Below, piece after piece: positions 12,339 to 24,860 of a stretch of DNA of 64,000 nucleotides. A program made the position numbers and the translations under genes. The notes under the pieces were generated by a model. The model saw nothing but the letters and a program-made list of their open reading frames with translations, did not search any database and was not told the DNA's origin. Within the stretch, counting starts at the first letter, position 1. The number at the start of each line of letters is the position of its first letter. Source of the DNA: Tubiluchus corallicola (taxonomy: Eukaryota; Priapulida; Priapulimorpha; Priapulimorphida; Tubiluchidae); contig JAQGDQ010000339.1 of NCBI GenBank assembly GCA_030141605.1, positions 1-64,000 of the forward strand, written 5' to 3'.

Positions 12339-12760
12339 CAGTGGCGGCTCGTAGCTAAAATTAGTGGGGGTGCTGCTTCAGAAAAATTTTAGCCATTGTT
12401 TTAATAGTGTGTTTTAAATTTCAACGTATCATATTCAAGAATATGAATGTTTTTAAGCACAACGCATGCTGAGTCAAAAAGAAACACTACCTTATACTTG
12501 CACAACAGAGTCGGCACTGCGTGAGCGACAGTGCTTTTTCTACCTAGCGTGCAGCATCTTATCTCTGACATGTGCACATGACCGCATGCTCACAACAGCC
12601 TAACACTGCATCACATAGATTAAGCTTAAGGATTATATAATGAACAAGTATAAAGGAAGAATTAAAGAGAAAAGACTCATTATATTGAATGTTATCGATA
12701 ACATAGAGTGAAAATAAGGGGTGCTGCTGTTCTGCAGTGCCTATACACGAGCCGCCACTG
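12339..12760. mobile_element. hAT-like non-autonomous element
   Basis: Inverted ends CAGTGGCGGCTCGT and ACGAGCCGCCACTG are perfect over 14 bases. Flanks ttataacg and ttgtaaca form an 8-bp target duplication with two mismatches. Eight-base duplications and CAG-type ends are typical of hAT transposons. No transposase is present. It sits 47 bp into the intron after exon 3. Confidence 0.85.
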
Positions 12761-13129
12761 TTGTAACACGTAAAATTTATACATGCTGGAAATATTCGCG
12801 AATTCTGTGGGGATGCGCTGATGCATTCACTAGCAATAAAGAAGCTGGTCAGTGTAGATTCTTGTAGCGCTGCTAAATACAGCCAGTATTATTAACATGG
12901 AGAATTACTTCACAATGTGCCTTACTGTATTTGAGCCCCAATAAACAGCGACTCGTACCAATAATTATAAAAATGAAGCCATACATTTTTATCAATTTTT
13001 AACCCGAGTAATAAATTTGGAATTGTGCGTTGCTTAAAAATCACTTCGCAAAGAATGCTTTAAAGCTTAATTCCCAAAAATTTAGCTATTCTTTTTGGAA
13101 ATTATTGATATTCTTTTTTTGGAAATACA
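12761..13129. other. intronic stretch, nothing recognised
   Basis: AT-rich and without supported exon, inverted repeat or tandem repeat. Confidence 0.4.
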
Positions 13130-13520
13130 GCCGTGACCTAATTTGAATTCATGATGGCAAATCGAAAATCCGACTCTGCCAGTCGATACAGAATTCATTC
13201 TATTATATTCCTATAATGTTTCATAATGGTCTGCTACAAATTAGCAGAGCTCTAGGCTTGTCATAAAAATGATGTCATTACTACCATTTTGAGTCCAAGA
13301 TGGCAGATCAAAACTCCAACTCCGTCAATCGATGTGGAATTTGTCATTTTTTATTTTCTGTAAAGAGTCATGATGATTCATTGCAAATGATATTATTGCC
13401 GCCATTTTGAATTTAAAATGGCGGATCGGAAATTCGACTTCGTCAGTCGATGTTGAATTCACTACTATATTCGTGTGAAGTTTCGTGAGTGTCCATTGCA
13501 AATTCATAGAACTTGGGCTT
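13130..13520. repeat. three diverged tandem copies, about 125 bp
   Basis: The phrase gatggcaaatcgaaaatccg, actctgccagtcgatacagaattcat recurs in changed form at about 13290 and 13410 (ggcggatcggaaattcgact). Divergence is high, so the array is old. Confidence 0.6.
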
Positions 13521-14054
13521 CTTTCAAAAATTTCCTCCCTCCAACAGAGTTCAACAAGAACAACATCCACATGAGCAGCGATTTGGTCCAGTACATCAAC
13601 CAAAAAGTTCAAAGTTGACGTGTGCTATTTGAGATTACATAATTGGTATTAATGCTGAATAAAATTCATAAAAACATGGTACATTATTGGCACCAGTTGT
13701 ATTGTAATTTAATTAAAGAGAATGTGATGCTTTCATGTTAATTGAAATTGTGAAGACATTTGCTATTACTTTTTAAGTTCAGCGATGTGTGTATGGTCTC
13801 ATTTTCATGTCTTTTAAGGCAGGTTATTCATAACATGTCATTCGTTTAAGAAATCTCAACAGAAATTTAATTTTTATTCTAAATTTCTGAATACTTTTTG
13901 GATTTTTCACAAGAAATAATTGAATTCGGTAGCTTTCTTGCATTGTATTCTAGCTAAATTTATTCGTCGGATTTTGAATTCAGCCAAATATTTATCTTAC
14001 CATCATATTGTTGTTGTAGTTCAATGCAAATGCTTAATTAAAATGGAAATTTAG

Positions 14055-14228
14055 GTTCGTGAAAGATTACGTACGGCTCTGGAACGTGTGCACACGCTGG
14101 AAGAGGAGCTTTCGCTGGCCAATCAGGAGCTCTTTCAGCTGCGAGAACGGCATCTCAAGCAAGGAGACGATGTGGTGGTGAACGGGGAGAATGTGGAGGG
14201 CAAGAATTTGGTGAAATCTCCAAAAATG
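14055..14228 (+). CDS. PPFIA: liprin-alpha exon 4, coiled coil
   Basis: Fifty-eight codons, phase 0, residues 140-197. It starts VRERLRTALERVHTLEEEL, continuing the family phrase DEKVRERLR, and ends KNLVKSPKM. The charged second half (KQGDDVVVNGENVEGK) lies where liprin-alphas are variable. The acceptor is aaatttag with a short pyrimidine run; the donor is ATG|gttagt. The exact 3' end is less certain than the 5' end because the family is not conserved there, but the frame fits the next exon. Confidence 0.92.
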
Positions 14229-14417
14229 GTTAGTGTCACTGTAGTATTAATTTGACTGTGTTTGAGCTGCCCAGAACAGTTTGTGTTAATTTTTACTTGA
14301 GCAATTTGTTTAACATATAGTGCATCAAAGTTGGTTTAAGTCATTATTTCGGGTATCAAAATCTCGTCACGTGCAAATTGCAAAAACAAACCTTGTTAAC
14401 GACAAACCGTTCAACCA

Positions 14418-15007
14418 GCTAAAGCAATACTGGAAATCTTTATCATCAGGTTTGAATCATAATTCCGCTATTTTGGTGTTTTGTGGTGACGTGTGAAACA
14501 ATGCCGGAAATCTTTATAATCGAGTTTGAGTCATGATTCTGCCATTTTGAAATTTTGTTCTAACATGTGAAGCAGTGCCGGAAATCAGCAGGTTTCTGTT
14601 CATTATGCTGCTATTTTGAAATTTTGTTCTAACACGTGAAGCAGTGCCGGAAATCTTTATAAGCAGGTTTCCGTCATGATTCTGCTATTTTGAAGTTTTG
14701 TTCTAACATGTGAAGCAGTGCCAGAAATCATTATCAGCAGGTTTTCGTCATGATTCTGCTATTTTGAAGTTTTGTTCTAACATGTGAAGCAGTGCCGGAA
14801 ATCTTTATGAGCAGGTTTCCGTCCATTATGCTGCTATTTTGAAATTTTGTTCTAACACGTGAAGCAGTGCTGGAAATCTTTATAAGCAGGTTTCCGTCAT
14901 GATTCTGCTATTTTGAAGTTTTGTTCTAACATGTGAAGCAGTGCCGGAAATCTTTATGAGCAGGTTTCCGTTCATGATGCTGCTATTTTGAAATTTTGTT
15001 CTAACAG
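14418..15007. repeat. 74-75 bp minisatellite
   Basis: About eight units of 69-75 bp: gtgaagcagtgccggaaat, ctttataagcaggtttccg, tcatgattctgctattttg, aagttttgttctaacat. First units are the most diverged and the last ones nearly identical. Confidence 0.92.
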
Positions 15008-15114
15008 ATCGTGTTTGTTAAAAGTCATGTTTGTTCATACGAGAAAAGTCACTTGTGTTTTAATGATCGTGTGATGCTAAAATACAAGAAAACACTCTTC
15101 GTAAATAAAGCTTG

Positions 15115-15559
15115 GAAAATTCATTTTAAAGTTTTTTATCATTTACATGCTGTCTTATTGCATACAGAGCTTGCGTATAAAACTTGTAAATTTAAATTCC
15201 CGCGAAGGCCGTTAGACACAGCCATTTTAATGATAAGCGGTTTGAAGCAATTTTAGATAACATTGTGTGACATTTGAAAATAATCAAAGAATTCGTAACA
15301 CACACTTCACTAAATTAGCAAAAGTATAAATTACATTGTCAATAAGATGAATAATGTGTTTTTTTGGTGAACTTGTGGTGCACACTGAGATGGTGATCAA
15401 GCGCCATTTTACCAGGTTGCGCAAATGTTTTAAATTCTGAAGAATTTTCTTTTCCTATTACACGAGCCCTGTATTCAGCAAAACCGCATGTAAGTGATAT
15501 AAAATTTCAAGATGAATTTTTAATCTATATTTATGAAGGTGTTTTCTTGTCCTTTAAAT
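15115..15559 (+). mobile_element. TTTAAAGGACAA-type element, copy
   Basis: Aligns by eye with 32480-33051: cccgcgaaggccgttagaca, cagccattttaatgataag, tggtgcacactgagatggtg, and the end ttttcttgtcctttaaa. The left terminus is not clear. Confidence 0.65.
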
Positions 15560-15674
15560 ATCATGATAGTTTCTTTCATAGCATTGTCTTTTCTTGGCTG
15601 TTGTCTTATTATTTAATCACCTTTCTCATCATTCACTTTCTATATAACCTGGTATCGTTTCCTGTTTTTTTCAG

Positions 15675-15896
15675 AGATTGTCAAACGGTTCGATCGATCC
15701 TGATTCCGAAGCATCTCGAGTCGTCGAACTCCGGGAAACGGTCGAGAAACAGAGCACAGATCTCACCAATGCTCGCACTCGTATCGCTGAACTGCAGGGT
15801 AAAGTGTTAGACTTGGAACAGAAGCTTACCGTCGCTCAAAAAGAGTTGAAGTTAGCGCAGGAGCAGAGCATGAAACATCAGCGCAACCTCCGAGAG
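15675..15896 (+). CDS. PPFIA: liprin-alpha exon 5, coiled coil
   Basis: Seventy-four codons, phase 0, residues 198-271, beginning RLSNGSIDPDSEASRVVELR, like the family phrase KRLSNGSID. Heptad-like Leu, Glu and Lys spacing follows (LQGKVLDLEQKL) up to HQRNLRE. The acceptor is cctgtttttttcag; the donor GAG|gtgtgt is modest. Confidence 0.95.
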
Positions 15897-16284
15897 GTGT
15901 GTTCTTTTTGAGGTTAATGTAGCACGATGGGTATATTTTGCGGTGTGTGAAAAGTTAGAATTCTTCCAATGTGCAGTATGATCGGAGGTGTAGCAAGTGC
16001 TTGTGGTGCCCGGGGCAAAAAACTTCTGGTGCCCTACCCTTTTAATGTTTTGATCGTGGGCGCACAAATTGTGTACAGTTTCAGCATCCCTGAGTCCCAC
16101 TTTCCTTTTTCGACATGTTGGGATAAAGATAAATGATTTTTTTCTAAGAATCACCCTGAGTTTGATTTGCGGTACTGCATCAGAGTAGCTCTTTTCTATG
16201 CATTAGTTACGCATAACGTGATGGTCCTTAAACATTCAGCACCAACATTAAAACATGCAAAGATTATGACAGATATGCAGAACA
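15897..16284. other. start of intron 5, nothing firm
   Basis: The phrase ggtgcccggggcaaaaaact and ctggtgccc near 16010 looks like a fragment of an old element, but no matching second end was found. Confidence 0.3.
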
Positions 16285-16525
16285 CTACAGGTTTTCACAA
16301 TAATTAATATAATCACCGTTAATTTTAGGGAATAATGCCACTATTTCTCCCAGAATTATAGACCTGTTATACACCAACGTATTGTTGATAGTAGGATACA
16401 GGTGAAACCCACACAGGTTTTCACAATAATTAATACAATCGCCATTAATTTTAAAGAATAACCCCACTATTTCTCCCAGAATTATAGACCTGTTATAAAC
16501 CAATGTCTTGTTGATAGTCTTGTGA
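16285..16525. repeat. two-copy direct repeat, about 128 bp
   Basis: The block acaggttttcacaataatta ... tttctcccagaattatagac, ctgttatacaccaacgtattg occurs twice in succession with few changes. Confidence 0.85.
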
Positions 16526-17264
16526 AACCATTTAGGTGAAACCATTCATACCAGGTGAAACCAGAGGAAAGAAATACAGGTGAAGCCATATATCATAGTG
16601 GATCAACACCTGACCTGCTTGTCTCTTTGACCTCACTTTTTGTCTAAAACCATGAAGCCAATCAGACCTTCCACATGGGTAATACTAATAGGAGTCATTG
16701 TGGTAACTGGCCTTGAACTTTGACCCTAAAAATGTTAAACTTAAAACACTTGTGCCGTGCCTAAACATTTCATATATTACCTATCTTCAAGGTCGCCAAA
16801 GTTAGCCAATCAACGTTGTACGTTTCATGGTGGGAAGTTGTATTGACCTTGACCTTTTCTCACCCAGAACAAGTGTTTGATTAGCAGTCTTAGAACAATT
16901 TTGCTATATAGTGACAAGTAGAGTTGAATCAAAACTTGACGTGGATTATAAGAAATCAGTTGCAGTGATCTAAAAGTGCTGAATTTATGCACCGAAAATC
17001 GCCGGCTCAGTCCCAGCACAGTTGTGATCTTTTCAGATTTTTCTTTTTCTCTCACGTTTACTTTTCTCAACAATATTTATTCCTTAGTAAAGTTTTCTAG
17101 GGTAAAACTCAGGTAACAAACTATTGTATTCAAAGAATCTACTAGCAACACATAAATGTCGGCTAATATGGTAATCATTACAATTTAGAAATTTGAAAAG
17201 GATGCTGATTAAATTCTTTTGATGGTTTCTATCAATCAACATGAAACAAACTTGGCATTTGGAC
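16526..17264. other. intronic stretch, nothing recognised
   Basis: Unique-looking AT-rich sequence without an exon-like signal. Confidence 0.4.
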
Positions 17265-18573
17265 ACACACTGCTTACATCACACATAGCGACACACTGCT
17301 TACATCACACATAGCGACACACTGCTTACATCACACATAGCGACACACTGCTTACATCACACATAGCGACACACTGCTTACATCACACATAGCGACACAC
17401 TGCTTACATCACACATAGCGACACACTGCTTACATCACACATAGCGACACACTGCTTACATCACACATAGCGACACACTGCTTACATCACACATAGCGAC
17501 ACACTGCTTACATCACACATAGCGACACACTGCTTACATCACACAGCGACACACTGCTTACATCACACATAGCGACACACTGCTTACATCACACATAGCG
17601 ACACACTGCTTACATCACACATAGCGACACACTGCTTACATCACACATAGCGACACACTGCTTACATCACACAGCGACACACTGCTTACATCACACATAG
17701 CGACACACTGCTTACATCACACATAGCGACACACTGCTTACATCACACATAGCGACACACTGCTTACATTACACATAGCGACACACTGCTTACATCACAC
17801 ATAGCGAGACACTGCTTACATCACACATAGTAACACAGCTTCTTACATCACACATAGCGACACACTGCTTACATCACACATAATGACACACTGCTTACAT
17901 CACACATGGCGACACACTGCTGCTTACATCACGCATAGCGACACATAGCGACACATTGCTTTCATCACACATAGTGACACACTGCTTACATCACACATAG
18001 CGACACACTGCTTACATCACATGGCGACACACTGCTTACATCACACATAGTGACACACTGCTTACATCACACATAGTGACACACTGCTTACATCACACAT
18101 AGCGACACATTGCTTACATCACACATGGTGACACACTGCTTACATCACACAGCGACACACTGCTTACATCACACATAGCAACACATTGCTTACATCACAC
18201 ATAGTGACACACTGCTTACATCACACATAGCGACACACTGCTTACATCACACATAGTGACACACTGCTTACATCACATATAGTGACACACTGCTTACATC
18301 ACACATGGCGACACACTGCTTACATCACACATAGCGACACATTGCTTACATCACACATAGTGACACACTGCTTACATCACACATAGTGACACACTGCTTA
18401 CATCACACATAGTGACACATTGCTTACATCACATATAGTGACACACTGCTTACATCACACATGGCGACACACTGCTTACATCACACATAGCGACACTTTG
18501 CTTACATCACACATAGTGACACACTGCTTACATCACACATAGTGACACATTGCTTACATCACACGTAGTGTCA
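17265..18573. repeat. 26-bp minisatellite, about 50 units
   Basis: Unit cgacacactgcttacatcac acatag. The first 450 bp are nearly perfect; from about 17760 onward point changes (cgacac to tgacac, cactg to cattg) recur in blocks, showing that variant units were amplified together. It ends about 245 bp before exon 6. Confidence 0.97.
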
Positions 18574-18818
18574 CTTCAATCAAAATTATCATGACGAACC
18601 TGATCAGCATTCAGTTTCTCTCCTTTACCCGCTAAACCGGCCCTAAAGTGGAATCCATTGAGCCCATGGCGTTATAAATTTCTTCGTATTTTGAGAAACA
18701 GAAGATTTCCTCATTCTGTTTCAGTTTTTAGCACGTTTTCTTACGCGGTTGACTGTTTTGTTTGGCGCATGTTTTTCTCTTGTAAAGAAATTGAGCAGCT
18801 TTCTTGTGTCGTTTGTAG

Positions 18819-18965
18819 GTGATTGCACAAAAGGGGGACCAGGAGGAGCGCATCACGACATTGGAGAAGCGTTACTTGAATGCCCAGCGTGAATCGACAT
18901 CATTACACGATTTAAACGATAAGTTAGAGACAGATTTAGCAAATAAAGAAGCCGCATTGAAGGCG
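18819..18965 (+). CDS. PPFIA: liprin-alpha exon 6, coiled coil
   Basis: Forty-nine codons, phase 0, residues 272-320. It contains [19 protein letters not shown] and [17 protein letters not shown], both family signatures. The acceptor is gtcgtttgtag and the donor GCG|gtcagt. The 26-bp minisatellite ends about 245 bp upstream and a TIR element starts about 40 bp downstream, so the exon is squeezed between repeats. Confidence 0.96.
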
Positions 18966-19005
18966 GTCAGTAAATTATTTAAATAATTATTTAACTCGGT
19001 ATGTT

Positions 19006-19493
19006 TTAAAGGAAAACCGGATGATTGTGTAAACATTAGTACAGAATAAAGTATGCTCTAAAATATTGAAAACTACAATAGCTCTTTTTAAATCAAAGCT
19101 TAGATAAAATAATAATTACCTCGGCAAGATTGGCAACGGCGCCTTTTTGTCACATTCACATTGCCGACAGATAGAAGGCGGTACAGTGATAACCATGATC
19201 ATAAACTGCAGCGTTAGTTTCCGATGTCATATGACGTAGAGCCCATTTTCGTGACATCACGCGTTTAAACATTAACACTTACACAAACGTGCTTGACTTG
19301 CAAGGGAAGATGCCTGCCATTGCACAGACTGGTTAGTAGGCAATAGCTGTGTTCGGTTGCCGTTAATTAACTTCCTGTGCTAATTATTCAAATATAAGGA
19401 ACAATTACCAACTTTTATTGGAAAGAAAATGTATATTTTGGACAGTAATTTAAAATGAGATTGAGTCTAAATGATCATCCGGTTTCCCTTTAA
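19006..19493. mobile_element. TTTAAAGGAAAACCGG TIR element, copy 1
   Basis: Left end TTTAAAGGAAAACCGGATGA and right end TCATCCGGTTTCCCTTTAA are inverted repeats. A second copy at 41662-42201 shares nearly the whole interior (ggcgcctttttgtcacattc, catatgacgtagagcccat). No coding capacity. It starts about 40 bp after exon 6. Confidence 0.85.
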
Positions 19494-19569
19494 TGATGTC
19501 ATTACTAATTTGTTCTTGCCTTGAGAAGAAGTTACTATTGTTTTTTGACATTAGTGGCAAAAAAATTTC

Positions 19570-19640
19570 CCTAGTCAGGAATTGAACTTGGAACCTTGTG
19601 CTTGAAGAGCAGATGCTCTATTTAGAGCACAGGTGATTAA
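19570..19640 (-). repeat. tRNA-like fragment, possible SINE piece
   Basis: On the minus strand, aaggttccaagttcaattcctgac carries a B-box-like GTTCAATTCC, preceded by tagagcatctgctcttc. An A box is not clear, so this is a tRNA-derived fragment at best. Confidence 0.4.
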
Positions 19641-19794
19641 AAACCTGCTTCTTTGCCCAGAAGTTCCGGGTAAGTTCAACCATTCATGCAGCTAGAACTT
19701 CAGCCATTTTAGATTTAACTTCTGGCCAAAGTTTGAATTTCATGTTTCTGCTATTTCATTTCCAAGTGAATCGTAGAAGTAGAAAAACTTATTA

Positions 19795-20151
19795 TTAGGA
19801 GTGAGCATCGAACATTTGAATTTGATTCGAACGAGTTTTTCAGTTCGAATTTGATTCAAACCTAAAACTATAGATTCGAATAATTCAGCACTTCAATCAC
19901 ATTCGTTCTTTATCATTAAAACAATTGAAACCTCATGCAATTAACATAATTTAGCTGTGATTTCTGTGCACAATTTGAAACAAATTATTAGTAGTTTTAC
20001 TGCAGAACAAAATCAAGTAATATGCATGATGTTTGTAAGACAAATTTTTACTGGTGGTTCGCAAACTTGTACGAAAATCTTTCAATCTCATTCGAAATAC
20101 TGAAGTTCGGTTCAATTCGAATTCGCTTTTTGGTAGAGAATGCTCACCCCT
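19795..20151. mobile_element. hAT-like non-autonomous element with GAATTCGA-rich interior
   Basis: Ends ttaggagtgagcat and atgctcacccct are inverted repeats. Flanks acttatta and actcatta differ at one of eight bases. The interior is rich in ttcgaatttgattcgaa motifs. A related element in the other orientation is at 28731-29057. Confidence 0.75.
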
Positions 20152-20275
20152 ACTCATTATTAGTGTGACATCTTCATCAACTGTTTTTATTTTTAAACTG
20201 GATTGCTCTCATGTGTCTTGATAGAAAACTCCTTGTTGGTTTTGACATTGTGCTTATATCAAGGCTCATTGAATG

Positions 20276-20828
20276 CAACTTATTATAATTTAATACATAT
20301 ACACAGCCATTGTTATTATAATTTAATACATATACACAGCCATTGTTGTTATAATTTAATACATATACACAGCCATTGTTATTATAATTTAATACATATA
20401 CACAGCCATTGTTATTATAATTTAATACATATACACAGCCATTGTTGTTATAATTTAATACATATACACAGCCATTGTTGTTATAATTTAATACATATAC
20501 ACAGCCATTGTTATTATAATTTAATACATATACACAGCCATTGTTATTATAATTTAATACATATACACAGCCATTGTTATTATAATTTAATACATATACA
20601 CAGCCATTGTTATTGTAATTTAATACATATGCACAGCCATTATTATTATAATTTAATACATATACACAGCCATTGTTGTTATGATTTAATACATATACAC
20701 AGCCATTGTTATTATAATTTAATACATATACACAGCCTTTGTTATTATAATTTAATACATATACACAGCCATTGTTATTATAATTTAATACATATACACA
20801 GCCATTGTTATGATAATTTAATACATGT
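20276..20828. repeat. 33-bp minisatellite
   Basis: About 17 units of ttattataatttaatacata tacacagccattg. Since 33 is a multiple of three, one frame stays open for 233 codons with an 11-residue repeat YYNLIHIHSHC. Unit-to-unit changes include non-coding-like variation and the frame has no splice links, so I treat it as repeat only. Confidence 0.95.
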
Positions 20829-21134
20829 GCATTACATACACTTGGGCCTTAATGACTTTATGAGGAAATATTGGAACTACGTAGGTGACCATATTGAGCT
20901 TTAAGCAGCGCAAAGTTTTACTATCAAACTTTTAGCAGTTTTAAACACCAATAAATAATAGTTTTTCTGAGAATAGTGTTGTAGGATGCCATGGGCAAGT
21001 TATTATTGCTCCTCTTGAGTTGAATGCTCTAAAAATGAGTTGGGATACTATATAAAACGACATGGCAGAGGGTTTAAGTCCAAGATCCATATTCGGAGAT
21101 GTGGAAGCCTCTAATTACGACCTAACCGTCAATG

Positions 21135-21527
21135 TAATAAGCCTTTTCGCAGTTCCAGCGATTGATGATGATCATGAAAAGGTCAAAGGTTAAGTGAACC
21201 AGACAATGTATTTATGTGCACTTGACAACGCCTCTCAGCCCAAGCTGTTGTAGTAGTAGCCGTTTGAACAGCTAGCTACAACCTTACCGAGTGCATTTTT
21301 TCTTGTTCCCAAGCAAGATCCTGCTAGTAAATCACTGCACACACAGACTAATGCATAATTAAGTAAAATCCACGTAAAATACTAAAGTTACTGAACCGAT
21401 GTGGCAGACAGCTATGCTTTACCCAAATGACAATTGTAGTTAAGACGCGGTCCCATGGTACACTTAACCTTTGACCTACAGCAACTGTGTGTGCGTACGC
21501 GCAACGAAACTGTGAAGAGGCTTATTA
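21135..21527 (+). mobile_element. TAATAAGCCTTTTC TIR element, copy 1
   Basis: Starts taataagccttttcgcagtt and ends actgtgaagaggcttatta, inverted repeats. The interior (cacttgacaacgcctctcag, ttcttgttcccaagcaagat) recurs at 53086-53462, inverted at 46674-47084, and partly at 11818-11975. Non-autonomous. Confidence 0.88.
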
Positions 21528-21815
21528 CTAATTCAGTTAAGAATGAGACTTGTTCTTTCTCGCAGTAGCCATGGGTAATTGTTATAAGAAGTTACGAAGG
21601 TGAATACAGTTACAACAGTTGCATCTCATAATTTGTAATCAGCCATGGCAAACAATGTGTGCTTCAGACTTAATTAAACCATAGTTCATTTGTGAATCGT
21701 TTTGAGAAACCTGATAGGAAATAATCTGTTTTCACAGACAAGCAGTTTTTTCCTGCGCATGGTTTTGTCTGATTGTGCTGCCATCTGCCGTTGAGTCAGT
21801 GAATTTTGTTTGTAG

Positions 21816-21950
21816 GCCGAGGAGAAGGTGAAGACTTGTCAAGAAAAGTTGGAGCAGACGGAGCATAAACTTTCGCAGTCTTTGCAGAAAGCGGAGGAAC
21901 TCCCGACCGTGCAGGCGGAGCTAGCGCAACGGAGGGAAGCCTTGACTCAG
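21816..21950 (+). CDS. PPFIA: liprin-alpha exon 7, coiled coil
   Basis: Forty-five codons, phase 0, residues 321-365: [19 protein letters not shown] then [20 protein letters not shown]. It matches family LAEQKLQQ...RKAETLPEVEAELAQR. The acceptor is gaattttgtttgtag and the donor CAG|gtacat. The family places the ERHG...EERI segment directly after this exon, but here that segment is 17.5 kb away with a possible extra exon between. Confidence 0.95.
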
Positions 21951-22285
21951 GTACATGTTTGTCTGTTGCAGTAAACACAAAAATTCGCCAAGAAATTTGT
22001 AAAAAATCCCCATCCAAATCCATGGGGATCTTTGTTTTCATTGATGCTTTTGTTTTTGGTCAGACTGCGATTCTCAAGCAATGAAAGTTTGTTTAAAAAT
22101 GCAAAAATTATTATGCGGTTGAATGAATGAAATTTAAAAAAGTTGCAATTGATGTGGGTTTTAACGAAGAAACTTTCGAGTTACAAACTCACATTGTTAG
22201 TCACACATTAGACCCCCTTTGTGAATCGTGAATCAGTCTTAATAGCTCACCCATGCTCCCCTAGTTTATCAACGATGTATGCATA
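21951..22285. other. start of the 16 kb intron, nothing recognised
   Basis: AT-rich sequence with a short inverted-looking pair (atccccatccaaatccatgggg) but no supported feature. Confidence 0.4.
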
Positions 22286-22287
22286 TA

Positions 22288-23528
22288 TCGGGTGGCGCAG
22301 AAAAAATTGCCAAAGTTTAGGCTAAAGTGAGTTTAGCTGCAGGGCTATTTGGTGCAGAAAAATTAAAAGGAATAATTGTTTAAAGAAGTGAGAAATTGGA
22401 TCAGCTGTTGGAAGAAATGCCTTTGTCTAGTTTGCATTGAAATTAGTGTTCACATAGAGCACTTGCTATTAATTTTGACAATAGTGATGTACGGTTTTTT
22501 CCTCATTATTCTTTTGAATTTTTGATGTAAAACTTCTCAAAAAATCCAAGGGAATGTCCTCTCAAATGTGTGATGTTTACGCACAAACGTTTGCAACATC
22601 ATAGAGAGCAATAAACTTTTAGGTCTTTCCCTTGGATTTTTCCAGAAATAGAGAAGTTTGCTATCAGAAAGTCAAATAAAAATGCGAAAAAAATCATATG
22701 TGTGCTTGCAAACAAAACCCGTCCGTAAGTCGGCATAGCAAATACTACGTTATGATGCTTCAAGGTAGAATGACCCAAAATTTTGGTCAAATGTTAATTT
22801 TTTGTTTTTTAGTAAAAACAGACACTAAATATATTCTAGCATCAGATTACCAAGAAAGTGTCCAAAAAATACTAAAAATTTAATTTTATAACCCCGTGCC
22901 CATTTCTCTGCCTAGAAACTGGTACTGCAGTTGCAAAAAATTTGTTTTTTCAAACTCTGATTGTAGCTTGTGGAAGCAGTTATTTTGCTTCAGATTTTTT
23001 CTGTTAACAAGCCAAAATCTTTGTCAGGAAGAGCCATCTTCTGGATTTAAACATAGCTTCAATGTGTTCTTCCAAAGTCCATAGCAACCCCACTTTTGTA
23101 CGGCTGCTAAATGTTTTGTAGAGACACGACAAAAAACAATGGCCGACTTTAACAGCAATTTTCTCAAGGTTATGTTTTTCAGTGCGTAGCCTTCATCTCA
23201 ACTTCAACGTGGATTATTTCAGCTTAGAAATAACATAGAGCGATGAATTTGGTATCAAAATAATCCTTTTGAAATGGAGATTCAGGGTATGTGAATAACT
23301 GGAAATCGTCAAACGACTTATGGACAATTTATGCTATGCAAGCAAACATGTTACAGCAAGCGTTCTGTATGTGTCACTTTATGATGCTTATTGCTATCAT
23401 TGCTGTCATTATCATAAACTTTTCACATAAACGTCTATAACATCAGTGTGGTAATTTTCAAGGGATTTTGTTATTTTCTTCTCATAATATCGTAATCAAA
23501 GTATCGGCGCATTTTTTGTGCCGCCCGA
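22288..23528. mobile_element. TIR element, TCGGGTGGCGCA family
   Basis: Left end tcgggtggcgcagaaaaaat and right end gcattttttgtgccgcccga are imperfect inverted repeats, each bordered by TA. It is about 1.24 kb. The longest internal frames are about 60 codons and carry no transposase motif. Only one copy is in the window. Confidence 0.65.
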
Positions 23529-24578
23529 TAGGTACATAATTGGACCTATCCCACGAATGTTGCTGGAGTGGTCAATCCGCATTCCGTTGTTGTAGTGGAC
23601 ATGTAGTAACAAATTGCTGCATGTGCTGCCCTTGTTGAACGTCTCCAAGGTAACCGTCTCTGCAGGAATGGCTTCAAGCGTTTTTTTGCATGTGAAAGTG
23701 CAGGGGTTTCACAGTAAATGATGAACATAAGGTGGTGACTATATCAGCAGTAGACGAATTCTTATATGTAGTTTGGGACAAGCGTGGTCGTGTGCTAGCT
23801 ATTCTAAGATCTTATAATGAATTTCGGAAGTTTCCGAAATCGCAATATTACGGCCGTCTTGTGTCTGTGGACTGATTAGGAATTGGACTGACAGCTTGAA
23901 ATTTTGAACTTGAAACTTGAAGTGAAGATTGTGATTTAAGCTCATTGGCCACTAAGTTGTGAAAATTTTCTTAGCGTCTTATCGATTACACCTATTAGCC
24001 GACCTGCATGAAAAGTGTCTTGATAACATGATCTCTTTGTTTCAAGCAAATTCTTTAGATGAGATTCAAAGGTGAAAAAACAGTTTTTTGTTGAGTTTTG
24101 GACATATTTTGCAAAACATTGCAAACTAAATTGTCAAGGCAAGCTTACCACTTTTGCAGGTTATTCGCCGCTGTATGAATACGTTCCTGTACATTTCCCT
24201 ATGCAAGTCTATAGAACTTATGCACAGTAACTCAGTGAATTTCTGTACTTGTCACTTTACAAAATATAATTCATGCAGTCGCTTTTTGTTGTTAATTCGT
24301 TGTTTTTACTCACAATGTGCCGTTTACTCGCTGCTATAAATGAGGTCTAGTAGCTGAGTCACCAGCGTGCGTTATTATTGGCTGTTCATTCCGAGAATCA
24401 CGACCGATGTTGGAGAAAATCAAGACCAGCTTGATGTCGTCAGATTTGAATGACATTCAGATTTCACTGTCATTGTCGCCGTCCATGCGATTCCGTCAGC
24501 ACTGACATACTCAACAGTGGCTGTGTTTTGAATAACTACTATGTGGACGGCTTATAAGTTGTCATTATTCACACTAGT
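23529..24578. other. intronic stretch, nothing recognised
   Basis: No supported exon, element ends or tandem repeat. Confidence 0.4.
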
Positions 24579-24860
24579 ATCAGGAAGAAGAAAGAGCACC
24601 TTCGACGGTAACACGTTGTGGTATTTGAGTTGGTGCAAAAGCTTCAAACTTGACCAAGTGTGCACTCGATGAAGAAAAAAGCTCAAAGATATTGCATGGC
24701 ATTTCTGAATTTAGCTAGTGTCAGGAAAAAGAAAGAGCGCCTTCGACGGTAACACGTTGTGGTATTTGAGTTGGTGCAAAAGCTCCAAACTTGCCCAAGT
24801 GTGCACTCCATGAAGAAGAAATCTCTGAGTATTTTCACGACATGTCTGAATATAGTTAGC
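24579..24860. repeat. two-copy direct repeat, 140 bp
   Basis: The block tcaggaagaagaaagagcac, cttcgacggtaacacgttgt, ggtatttgagttggtgcaaa recurs 140 bp further on with few changes. Confidence 0.9.

Noticed and set aside
13325-13612. 95-codon minus-strand frame
   Set aside because: It spans diverged tandem copies and has no recognisable domain.
17265-18573. Considered as a CRISPR-like array because of the regular short repeats
   Set aside because: Repeats are directly adjacent with no unique spacers; the context is an animal intron.
20203-20904. 233-codon frame with an 11-residue YYNLIHIHSHC repeat, considered as a His-rich repeat protein
   Set aside because: It is a 33-bp minisatellite whose period is divisible by three. 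The flanking codons have no coding signature and it lies inside a liprin-alpha intron.
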